Assembly: GCA_017397695.1 (NCBI GenBank)
Contig: JAFQIF010000197.1
Span: forward strand, 1-5,618
Direction of reading: 5' to 3'
Origin: Clostridia bacterium
Lineage (GTDB): Bacteria; Bacillota_A; Clostridia; Christensenellales; Aristaeellaceae
DNA: 5,618 nucleotides
The stretch's first letter is position 1; each line of letters starts with the position of its first letter. A program made the translations under genes and the position numbers. The notes beneath the pieces are model-generated. The model saw only the letters and a list, made by a program, of their open reading frames with translations. It made no database searches and was not told the DNA's origin. This document shows, piece by piece, positions 1 through 5,618 of the stretch.

Positions 1-943
1 CGATCTGCTTCAGAATCTGCAAAGCGCCAACTATGATCTCGACAGTACCGGCTTTGATGCCGCTGAGATCGACGATCTGTTCAGCAAGGTGTTTGACAAG
101 AATGTCAAGGATGACGAGCCAGAGATTGACCCGGATGCGCAGAATCCGTTCGTGCTTCCCGGCGATCACTGGTTCCTCGGTCGGCATCATCTGGTGTGCG
201 GCGATGCCACCAGCGAAGATGACCTCAATGTGCTCATGGGTGATGTAAAGGCCAATCTGCTTTTGACCGACCCGCCCTACAACTGTGATTACGTTGGCAA
301 AACCAAGGACGCGCTCAAAATCCAGAACGATAAGATGGAGGACGCGGCCTTTTTTCAGTTCATCCTCGATGCCTTCCAGAATATCGTCCCACATCTGGCG
401 CAGGGCGCGTCTGCGTACATCTTCCATGCAGATACTGAAGGGCTCACATTCAGGCGTGCTTTCAAGGAAGCTGGTTTTCATATATCAGGCGTGTGCATTT
501 GGGTAAAGAACACCATGGTGCTTGGGCGCTCGCCCTATCAGTGGCAGCATGAGCCGGTGCTGTACGGCTGGCTGCCCAATGGCAATCACAAATGGTTTTC
601 CGACCGCAAGCAGACTACCGTGTGGAATTTTGACCGCCCGACGCAAAGCCGCCTGCATCCTACCATGAAGCCCATCCCGCTGCTGGCCTATCCCATCAAG
701 AACAGCACCGCGCCCAACGCCGTGGTACTGGATACCTTCGGCGGATCGGGCAGCACGCTCATTGCCTGCGAGGAAACGGATCGCATCTGCTACACCACAG
801 AGCTTGACCCCAAGTATGCGTCGGTCATCGTGGAGCGATTCCGTTTGCATGAGAATGGCGATGCCAGCCGCATCCGCTGCCTGCGGGATGGCAAGGAGCT
901 GGCCTATGAGGAAGCATACCGGGAAGCCAATCCCGCTCAATAA
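1..943 (+). CDS. DNA adenine methyltransferase, C-terminal part (probable ParB-like/methyltransferase fusion), 5' truncated by window edge
   Basis: The frame is open from base 2 to the TAA at 941-943 (313 residues visible) and has no stop at the left, so the start lies outside the window. The protein should transfer a methyl group from S-adenosylmethionine to a DNA base, probably N6 of adenine. Visible motifs are DPPY (visible residues 90-93; bases 269-280), HPTMKP (219-224) and the AdoMet-binding FGGSGST (246-252; bases 737-757). Motif IV before motif I is the beta-class order, with target recognition in between. The first ~27 visible residues, including LLQNLQSANYDLD and AEIDDLF, match the linker I know from phage proteins carrying a ParB-like domain ahead of the methylase; that domain is inferred, not seen. 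A GTG at 89 could be read as a start, but it lies inside this conserved linker and lacks a Shine-Dalgarno site. No restriction partner is visible, so it looks like an orphan phage methylase just upstream of the terminase genes. Confidence 0.9.
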   Translation, partial: DLLQNLQSANYDLDSTGFDAAEIDDLFSKVFDKNVKDDEPEIDPDAQNPFVLPGDHWFLGRHHLVCGDATSEDDLNVLMGDVKANLLLTDPPYNCDYVGKTKDALKIQNDKMEDAAFFQFILDAFQNIVPHLAQGASAYIFHADTEGLTFRRAFKEAGFHISGVCIWVKNTMVLGRSPYQWQHEPVLYGWLPNGNHKWFSDRKQTTVWNFDRPTQSRLHPTMKPIPLLAYPIKNSTAPNAVVLDTFGGSGSTLIACEETDRICYTTELDPKYASVIVERFRLHENGDASRIRCLRDGKELAYEEAYREANPAQ

Positions 944-960
944 ACTGACCAACCATACCG

Positions 961-1002
961 TCGGAGGTGGTGCGTATGTCCTGATCGGAGGTGATGCTCA
1001 TG
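961..1002 (+). promoter_or_regulatory. Tandemly duplicated translation-initiation site with a two-codon reading frame
   Basis: Two 18-base copies, at 961-978 and 985-1002, match at 15 of 18 positions and lie 24 bases apart. Each has TCGGAGGTG followed by an ATG placed 7 bases after GGAGGT. The downstream copy starts the small terminase gene at 1000. The upstream copy opens ATG TCC TGA (976-984), a Met-Ser dipeptide that terminates just before the second Shine-Dalgarno sequence. It could be a remnant of a deleted gene's start, a local duplication, or a minimal leader that loads ribosomes ahead of the terminase gene. The sequence alone does not decide between these. Confidence 0.55.
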
Positions 1003-1530
1003 GCGAAGCGTGGACGGAAGCCCAAGCCGACCGCCCTGAAAAAGCTGGAAGGCAACCCCGGCAAGCGCCCGCTCAATGAGCTGGAACCCATGCCGCAGGT
1101 GACCATGCTCCGCTGTCCCAACTGGCTGGAACCTGAAGCAAAAAAGGAATGGCGGCGGCTGGCTCCCGTGCTGATCGGCGCAGGTATCCTGACCAGCGCA
1201 GACGCCGTGCCCTTCGCTGGCTACTGTCAGGCATACGCCCGATGGAAGGAAGCGGAGCAGGAGGTCACCAAGCTGGGCATGGTTTACCGTGACGGCGACC
1301 GCATCAGACCGAATCCCTATATCGCCATTGCCCGCGCTGCCTTTGCCGAGGTGAAATCGCTGGCTGCGGAGTTTGGCCTGACGCCCGCCAACCGCACGGC
1401 GATCATCGCCAATGCCCTGACGGTGGAAAAGACCAAGAAGGAACTTGATCCCATGGAGCAGATCCTGACCTCCACCAGCCTGGACGATGTGATTATTGTT
1501 GAGGAAGAAACCGCAGATGAAGAAAACTGA
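1000..1530 (+). CDS. terS: Phage terminase small subunit, P27 family
   Basis: This 176-residue protein should be the DNA-recognition subunit of the packaging motor, binding the phage packaging site and handing it to the large subunit. The N-terminus MAKRGRKPKPTALKKLEGNP is characteristic of P27-family small terminases: a short basic segment followed by GKRPLNE (21-27). A further family hallmark is NPYIAIARAAFAEVKSLAAE (105-124) followed by FGLTPANRTAI (125-135). The last 18 residues are acidic, a plausible contact for a partner protein (inference). The ATG at 1000 was chosen because GGAGGT at 987-992 sits 7 bases upstream. The in-frame GTG at 991 overlaps that site and the ATG at 994 is only one base from it. 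The gene follows the methylase after 56 bases and overlaps the large subunit by 14 bases. Confidence 0.93.
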   Translation: MAKRGRKPKPTALKKLEGNPGKRPLNELEPMPQVTMLRCPNWLEPEAKKEWRRLAPVLIGAGILTSADAVPFAGYCQAYARWKEAEQEVTKLGMVYRDGDRIRPNPYIAIARAAFAEVKSLAAEFGLTPANRTAIIANALTVEKTKKELDPMEQILTSTSLDDVIIVEEETADEEN

Positions 1531-3124
1531 AAAATACCAATACAAGCCGACGCCCTTCATGCTGCCGACTTCCCATTATGATAAGAACCGCGCAGACCGT
1601 GCGGTGCTGTTCATCCAGTCGCTCAAGCACACGAAAGGCGTGTGGTCAGGAAAGCCCTTCTACCTGTTCCCGTGGCAGGAGCAGATCATCCGAGATCTGT
1701 TCGGCGTAATCAAGGAGAACGGCTACCGGCAGTTCAATACTGCCTACATTGAAATCGGAAAGAAAAACGGAAAAAGCGAGCTGGCTGCTGCGGTCGCGCT
1801 GTACATGCTCTGTGCCGACAATGAAGAAGGCGCAGAAATCTACGGCTGCGCGAATGACCGTGCGCAGGCCAGCATTGTTTTTGACGTTGCCAAGGATATG
1901 GTGCTGCAGTCCGAGCTGCTGATGAAGCGTATCAAAATCGTCGAATCGCAGAAACGGCTGGTATATATGCCCACCCGCAGCATCTATCAGGCGCTCTCCT
2001 CGGACGTAGCCAGCAAATACGGCTACAACGTCCACGCATGCATTTTTGATGAGCTTCTCGGTCAGCCGAACCGGAAGCTCTTTGATGTTATGACGAAAGG
2101 CTCGGGCGCAGCGCGTAAGCAGCCGCTCAACTTTATCATCACCACGGCGGGCAACGACCGCACCAGCATCTGCTATGAGCAGCACGCCAAGGCTGCTGAC
2201 ATTCTGGCAGGGCGCAAACACGACAGTACCTTCTACCCGGTGCTGTATTCTGCACCGGATGATGCCGACTGGACAGATCCTGCGGTCTGGGCGATGGCCA
2301 ATCCCTCCATAGGCCGCACGGTGGACTTTGAATATTATCAGCAGCGATGTGAATCAGCAAAGGAAAATCCTGCCGAAGAAATCCAGTTCCGGCAGTTCCA
2401 TTTGTGCCAATGGACAAACACCGCCGTGCGCTGGATGCCCATGAACAAATGGGATGCCTGCTGTGAGGAATACACCATGGACAGCCTGATCGGTCGCGCC
2501 TGCTACGGCGGGCTGGACTTGTCGTCCACCAGCGACCTGACGGCATTTGTGCTGGTGTTCCCGCCGACTGAGCGCGATCCGGTGTATCGGACGCTCTCCT
2601 TCTTCTGGCTCCCGGAGGATACCATCCCGCTGCGCGTGCGCCGCGATCATGTGCCGTATGACGTGTGGCAGAGGCAGAACATCATCCTGACCACAGAAGG
2701 CGACGTGGTTCATTACGGCTTTATCGAGCAGTACATCGTCAACCTTGGGCGCATGTTCAACATCCGCGAAATTGCCGTGGACAGATGGAACGCCAGCATG
2801 ATGGCACAGGCCCTGCAGGACGATGGGTTTACGATGGTGCCCTTCGGTCAGGGCTTCAAGGACATGAGCAACCCGACAAAAGATCTGATGCGTCTTGTGC
2901 TGGAACAGTCCCTGCGGCACGACGGGCATCCCATCCTCCGCTGGTGCATGGATAACGTGTTCGTTCGCACCGATCCCGCCGGAAACATCAAGCCCGATAA
3001 GGAGAAATCCACCGAGAAGATTGACGGCGTGGTGGCCCTCGTCATGGCCCTTGACCGGGCGCAGCGCAACCTGAACGGCGGCAGCGTCTACGATGATCGC
3101 GGCCTGCTGACCCTTGATTGGTGA
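1517..3124 (+). CDS. terL: Phage terminase large subunit (ATPase and nuclease)
   Basis: A 535-residue packaging motor of normal family length. The N-terminal ATPase half shows FPWQEQII (52-59, adenine-binding region), Walker A GKKNGKS (81-87), Walker B IFDE (176-179, with D178 and E179) and the coupling motif TTAGN (209-213). The C-terminal RNase H-like nuclease half shows three well-placed acidic residues: D334 in GLDLSS, D422 in IAVDRW and D503 in KIDGVVALVMA. Both activities therefore look intact. It would hydrolyse ATP to pump DNA through the portal and cut concatemers at the packaging site. The ATG at 1517 overlaps the end of the small-subunit gene by 14 bases and has only a weak upstream GAGGAAG (1501-1507), which suggests translational coupling. 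An in-frame TTG at 1496 would add seven residues not typical of the family. Confidence 0.96.
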   Translation: MKKTEKYQYKPTPFMLPTSHYDKNRADRAVLFIQSLKHTKGVWSGKPFYLFPWQEQIIRDLFGVIKENGYRQFNTAYIEIGKKNGKSELAAAVALYMLCADNEEGAEIYGCANDRAQASIVFDVAKDMVLQSELLMKRIKIVESQKRLVYMPTRSIYQALSSDVASKYGYNVHACIFDELLGQPNRKLFDVMTKGSGAARKQPLNFIITTAGNDRTSICYEQHAKAADILAGRKHDSTFYPVLYSAPDDADWTDPAVWAMANPSIGRTVDFEYYQQRCESAKENPAEEIQFRQFHLCQWTNTAVRWMPMNKWDACCEEYTMDSLIGRACYGGLDLSSTSDLTAFVLVFPPTERDPVYRTLSFFWLPEDTIPLRVRRDHVPYDVWQRQNIILTTEGDVVHYGFIEQYIVNLGRMFNIREIAVDRWNASMMAQALQDDGFTMVPFGQGFKDMSNPTKDLMRLVLEQSLRHDGHPILRWCMDNVFVRTDPAGNIKPDKEKSTEKIDGVVALVMALDRAQRNLNGGSVYDDRGLLTLDW

Positions 3125-3137
3125 GGTGATACCAATG
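3122..3137 (+). promoter_or_regulatory. Ribosome binding site and start of the HNH gene, overlapping the terL stop
   Basis: The hexamer TGAGGT at 3122-3127 includes the TGA stop of terL and lies 7 bases before the ATG at 3135. A ribosome ending terL is placed directly on this site, so re-initiation is likely. It decides the start in favour of 3135 over the TTG at 3114. Confidence 0.65.
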
Positions 3138-3473
3138 CCCAAAGCACCAAAACGCCCCTGTCGCTATCCGGGATGTCCGAATCTTTGCGACAAGGGCGTT
3201 TATTGTTCCAAACACATTCAGTTTTCTGCTGATCGCATGCGCGGCAATGCGGATTCACGCGGGTACGATGGCCGCTGGCGTAAAGCCCGGAAACACTTTC
3301 AGGAAAAGTATCCGCTGTGCGCGAAGTGTATGAAAAATGGCAAGCTGACGCCAGCTACGGTGGTCGATCATATCATCCCGCACCGTGGCGATCAGAAACT
3401 GTTCTGGGATGAGGGGAATTGGCAACCCCTTTGCAAAGATTGCCACGATCATAAGACAGGCAGCGGCCTGTAA
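3135..3473 (+). CDS. HNH endonuclease, small phage packaging-associated type
   Basis: A 112-residue metal-dependent nuclease. The C-terminal half holds the HNH fold: zinc pairs C62/C65 and C100/C103 with the core DHI (78-80), N95 and H104 in CKDCHDHKT (100-108), so the likely catalytic and metal-binding residues are H79, N95 and H104. The N-terminus has an extra cysteine cluster (C9, C14, C18, C24, H27) that probably binds another zinc ion. HNH proteins beside terminase genes are known partners in cos-site cutting, as with HK97 gp74; that role is inferred here. The ATG at 3135 lies 7 bases after TGAGGT (3122-3127), which overlaps the terminase stop codon. A TTG at 3114 is in frame but lacks such a site. 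The gene sits between terL and portal; many related phages have it ahead of terS. Confidence 0.92.
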   Translation: MPKAPKRPCRYPGCPNLCDKGVYCSKHIQFSADRMRGNADSRGYDGRWRKARKHFQEKYPLCAKCMKNGKLTPATVVDHIIPHRGDQKLFWDEGNWQPLCKDCHDHKTGSGL

Positions 3474-3476
3474 TAT

Positions 3477-3492
3477 GGAGGTATTCCGAATG
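3477..3492 (+). promoter_or_regulatory. Ribosome binding site deciding the portal start
   Basis: GGAGGT at 3477-3482 is followed by a 7-base spacer and the ATG at 3490. Longer in-frame starts exist upstream, including ATGs at 3385 and 3475, but the first lies deep inside the HNH gene and the second overlaps this Shine-Dalgarno sequence. Confidence 0.75.
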
Positions 3493-4806
3493 AAAAATCC
3501 TTTTCTCGGCCTGTTCCGCGCACGGGACAAGCCCCGTGACGCGGTATCTGCTGCGCCGACCTTCTACTTCGGCTCGTCCACCTCCGGTAAGTCGGTCAAC
3601 CCGAAAAACGCCGTGCAGGTGTCCACAGTATACGCCTGCGTGCGCGTTATCGCTGAAACCATTGCCAGCCTGCCGGTGGGTGTGTATGAAGTGACTGAAA
3701 ACGGCAGTCAGAAATCCGTAACTCACCCGCTGTACCGCCTGCTCCACGACGAGCCAAATCCCGAAATGTCCAGTTTCATCTGGCGGGAAACAATGCTCAG
3801 TCATCTGCTCCTATGGGGTAATTCCTACAGCCAGATCATCCGAAGCGGAAAAACCAATATCCTCGGTCTGTATCCGCTCTTGCCTGACCGCATGGAGGTG
3901 GACAGGGATGCACGTGGCAAGCTGACCTACACCTACACCACCACAGAGGGTGGTGCGGTGCAACTGAATCCCGAAGATGTGTTGCACATTCCCGGCCTTG
4001 GTTTTGACGGCATCATGGGCTACAGCCCCATCGCGCTGGAGAAAAACGCCATCGGCTTGGGCATCGCTGCCGAAGAATACGGCTCGAAGTTCTTTCAGAA
4101 CGGCGCACGCCCCAGCGGTATCCTAACACACCCCAATACCGTCCGCGATCCCAAGCGCCTGCGGGAAAGCTGGAACGCGACCTACGGCGGCTCGTCCAAC
4201 GGCGCGAAGGTAGCCATTCTGGAAGAGAATATGTCCTTTACTCCCATCAGTCTGCCGAACAACGAAGCTCAGTTCCTCGAGACGCGCAAGTTTCAGGTGG
4301 AGGAAATCTGTAGAATCTTCCGTGTGCCGCCTCACCTGATCGGCGATCTAAGCCGCAGCACCTTTGCCAACATTGAGCATCAGTCCATCGATTTTGCCAT
4401 GCACACCATTCGCCCGTGGTTGGTGCGCATTGAGCAGGCCATGAACCGCGCCCTGTTCTCTGAAAATGAGAAGGGGCGCTTTTATGTGCAGTTCGATATC
4501 GACGGTCTGATGCGCGGCGACTACAAGAGCCGCATGGAGGGCTATGCCATCGCAAGGCAAAACGGCTGGATGAGCGCCAACGATATCCGGGCGCTGGAGA
4601 ATATGAATCCCATCTCGGAGGAGGAAGGCGGCAACACCTACCTGTGCAACGGCAACCTGATTCCTGTCGGCTTGACGGGTATCTCCATGGTGGCCTCTGC
4701 CGTATCCACGCTGGAAGAGGAGCCGCCTGCGGAGGATACCCCGCAGGATCAGCCGTCGCCTGATTCCCCGAAATCCAATAAAAAACAGAGGAGGAATGCC
4801 CATTGA
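3490..4806 (+). CDS. Phage portal protein, HK97 family
   Basis: A 438-residue protein of the family that forms the dodecameric ring at one capsid vertex, through which DNA enters and leaves and to which the tail attaches. Family segments in order are AVQVSTVYACVRVIAETIAS with LP following (41-62), WGNSYSQIIR (109-118), VLHIPGLGFDGIMGYSPIA (164-182), FRVPPHLIGD (277-286), the long helix region starting STFANIEHQSIDFAMH (290-305), and NGWMSANDIRALENMNPI (358-375). The tail from about residue 406 is rich in Glu, Asp and Pro and ends in a short basic stretch, KKQRRNAH; it is probably disordered. The gene starts 16 bases after the HNH stop behind a strong Shine-Dalgarno site. Its stop overlaps the start of the protease gene. 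No truncation or frameshift is seen. Confidence 0.96.
   Translation: MKNPFLGLFRARDKPRDAVSAAPTFYFGSSTSGKSVNPKNAVQVSTVYACVRVIAETIASLPVGVYEVTENGSQKSVTHPLYRLLHDEPNPEMSSFIWRETMLSHLLLWGNSYSQIIRSGKTNILGLYPLLPDRMEVDRDARGKLTYTYTTTEGGAVQLNPEDVLHIPGLGFDGIMGYSPIALEKNAIGLGIAAEEYGSKFFQNGARPSGILTHPNTVRDPKRLRESWNATYGGSSNGAKVAILEENMSFTPISLPNNEAQFLETRKFQVEEICRIFRVPPHLIGDLSRSTFANIEHQSIDFAMHTIRPWLVRIEQAMNRALFSENEKGRFYVQFDIDGLMRGDYKSRMEGYAIARQNGWMSANDIRALENMNPISEEEGGNTYLCNGNLIPVGLTGISMVASAVSTLEEEPPAEDTPQDQPSPDSPKSNKKQRRNAH
4789..4806 (+). promoter_or_regulatory. Ribosome binding site and TTG start of the protease, overlapping the portal stop
   Basis: AGGAGG at 4789-4794 is followed by 8 bases and TTG at 4803-4805. 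TTG and the portal TGA (4804-4806) share bases as TTGA, a coupled arrangement equivalent to the common ATGA. In the protease frame a TAA at 4779-4781 blocks any longer product, and no ATG occurs before the conserved N-terminus. An ATG at 4796 is out of frame, sits one base from the Shine-Dalgarno sequence and reaches a stop at 4856-4858. Confidence 0.75.
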
Positions 4807-5549
4807 GGGAACTCAATCTGAACGGCTACATCGACGAAGAAATCTGGTTCGGCGATGAAATCACACCGGATGGTCTGCACAGCCAGCTCTATGGTGAGGA
4901 CAACGCCGCTGTGGACGATGTACATATCCGTCTCAACAGCTACGGCGGCTCCTGCAACGCAGCTACCCGGATGTTTGACGATATCCGCGCCTATCCGGGC
5001 AGCGTGAAGATTACCGTCTCCGGCACAGCGGCTTTCGCTGCAACGGTTATCTGCATGGCGGCTGACCGACTGGAAATGACGCCCGGCAGCCTGTTCATGA
5101 TCCACGATCCCAGCACGGTTGCCTATGGCAATGAGCGCGATATGGATGAAGCGAAGGCCGTCCTTCGCGCCTGCAAGGAAAGCATCCTCAATATGTACGG
5201 CACGCGCATCCGCATTTCCCGCAATGACGCTGCCGACATGATGACCGCCACCACGTGGATGGATGCCAAGGAAGCCTTTGAGAAGGGCTTTGTGGACGGC
5301 GTCACCGAAATTCCCGCAAAGTTGCCTACTGACAGCGCAGGCCATAAGGTATCCCTTGAAACGGCAAAAGCCGGTGTTCAGGCTTGGTTTGATCGAAAAA
5401 CCAAGCCTTTTTCTATGGATCGGAAGCAGCAGAGTGTGCCTGAACCTGCCTGTGTGCAGCCTGCAGCCGAATCTGTCTCTGCCCCTGTCCCCGATAACCG
5501 CGTGCGCGTGCTTTCCACTGACACGCGGCTTGAACATCTCAGATTTTGA
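4803..5549 (+). CDS. ClpP-like head maturation protease homologue with non-canonical active site
   Basis: A 248-residue protein with a ClpP fold over residues ~1-168 and a ~80-residue C-terminal extension rich in Pro, Ala and Ser. Members of this family usually cut the capsid delta domain during prohead maturation. Family landmarks are IRLNSYGGSC (42-51), VSGTAAFAAT (72-81), MTPGSLFMIHDPS (92-104) and TWMDAKEAFEKGFVD (151-165). Aligned by eye with E. coli ClpP, the serine of GQAASMG (Ser97) falls on F78 (codon TTC, 5034-5036), His122 on H101, and Asp171 on T150. The oxyanion-region YGG and the histidine are kept, but the nucleophile is missing. Proteolysis may therefore be lost; the protein could instead act in assembly, use another residue such as S73, S50 or C51, or carry a sequence error. 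Start is TTG, the only one supported by an in-frame stop upstream and the ribosome binding site. The stop is 15 bases before the capsid start. Confidence 0.9.
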   Translation: MRELNLNGYIDEEIWFGDEITPDGLHSQLYGEDNAAVDDVHIRLNSYGGSCNAATRMFDDIRAYPGSVKITVSGTAAFAATVICMAADRLEMTPGSLFMIHDPSTVAYGNERDMDEAKAVLRACKESILNMYGTRIRISRNDAADMMTATTWMDAKEAFEKGFVDGVTEIPAKLPTDSAGHKVSLETAKAGVQAWFDRKTKPFSMDRKQQSVPEPACVQPAAESVSAPVPDNRVRVLSTDTRLEHLRF

Positions 5550-5551
5550 TT

Positions 5552-5567
5552 GGAGGTAATCCGTATG
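5552..5567 (+). promoter_or_regulatory. Ribosome binding site of the major capsid gene
   Basis: GGAGGT at 5552-5557, a 7-base spacer and ATG at 5565. This is a near-ideal Gram-positive initiation site, fitting a protein made in hundreds of copies per particle. Confidence 0.8.
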
Positions 5568-5618
5568 AATCAGATTCTCACGATGCGCGAAAAGCGCGCT
5601 TCCCTGTGGGACGCCGCC
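5565..5618 (+). CDS. Phage major capsid protein, HK97 family, N-terminal 18 codons only
   Basis: The frame is open from the ATG at 5565 to the right edge and reads MNQILTMREKRASLWDAA. This resembles the first residues of HK97-type capsid proteins, in which a charged helical delta domain with a motif like LREKRAxLWDxA acts as internal scaffold and is normally removed by the maturation protease. Position directly after the protease gene and the strong ribosome binding site agree. Only 18 residues are visible, so the call rests on this short match and gene order. Confidence 0.8.
   Translation, partial: MNQILTMREKRASLWDAA

Noticed and set aside
89..943. GTG at 89 as the true start of a shorter methyltransferase
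   Set aside because: The frame is open to the window edge, upstream residues match the family linker, and no Shine-Dalgarno site precedes the GTG.
937..1560. 207-codon minus-strand open frame opposite terS
   Set aside because: The terS match on the plus strand is strong, and this frame has only a His/Gly-rich composition typical of antisense translation.
2354..3142. 262-codon open frame on the minus strand opposite terL
   Set aside because: It lies fully opposite the well-supported terL nuclease half, has no recognisable domain and no plausible start site; it is a by-product of GC-rich codon use.
3925..3942. Short tandem repeat ACCTAC-ACCTAC-ACCACC in the portal gene
   Set aside because: It encodes an ordinary Tyr/Thr-rich strand inside a conserved protein and is too short and imperfect to call a repeat element.
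4796..4858. ATG at 4796 as a small gene between portal and protease
   Set aside because: Only 20 codons, one base from the Shine-Dalgarno sequence, and out of frame with both neighbours.
4749..5537. 262-codon open frame on the minus strand opposite the protease gene
   Set aside because: It mirrors a conserved ClpP-like gene, shows no family motifs and would run against every other gene in the module.
1..5618. A novel defence or accessory system hidden in the module
   Set aside because: Every stretch longer than 60 bases is accounted for by a recognisable phage methylase, packaging or head gene; there is no extra cargo gene on either strand.

Overview
The window is a block of phage structural and packaging genes, all on the + strand. 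It looks like the head module of an HK97-type tailed phage or prophage of a low-to-mid GC Gram-positive host, most likely a gut clostridium (Oscillospiraceae/Lachnospiraceae-like). This host call is inference. It rests on strong GGAGG ribosome binding sites, a TTG start, a P27-family small terminase, and protein sequences that resemble those I know from Firmicutes prophages. No host gene, integrase or attachment site is visible, so a free phage and an integrated prophage cannot be told apart.

Layout, left to right: (1) the 3' part of a DNA adenine methyltransferase gene, open at the left edge, of the kind usually fused to an N-terminal ParB-like domain; (2) a 56-base gap with a tandemly duplicated translation-initiation site and a two-codon reading frame; (3) the small terminase subunit; (4) the large terminase subunit, overlapping the previous gene; (5) a small HNH endonuclease; (6) the portal protein; (7) a ClpP-like head maturation protease with a TTG start that overlaps the portal stop; (8) the first 18 codons of the major capsid protein, cut by the right edge. 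Coding density is nearly complete and no gene-free stretch exceeds 60 bases. I see no promoter, terminator, tRNA, CRISPR array or insertion sequence.

The genes fit one job. The terminase subunits and the HNH nuclease recognise and cut concatemeric phage DNA and drive it through the portal. The protease and capsid protein build the shell around the portal. The methyltransferase probably marks phage DNA against restriction or for another phage purpose.

The architecture itself is a known one. The most notable point is in the protease: the position where ClpP-type enzymes carry the catalytic serine is phenylalanine (residue 78), and the position of the catalytic aspartate is threonine (residue 150), while the histidine is kept. 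The second notable point is the duplicated initiation site ahead of the small terminase gene. I found no convincing undescribed multi-gene system.
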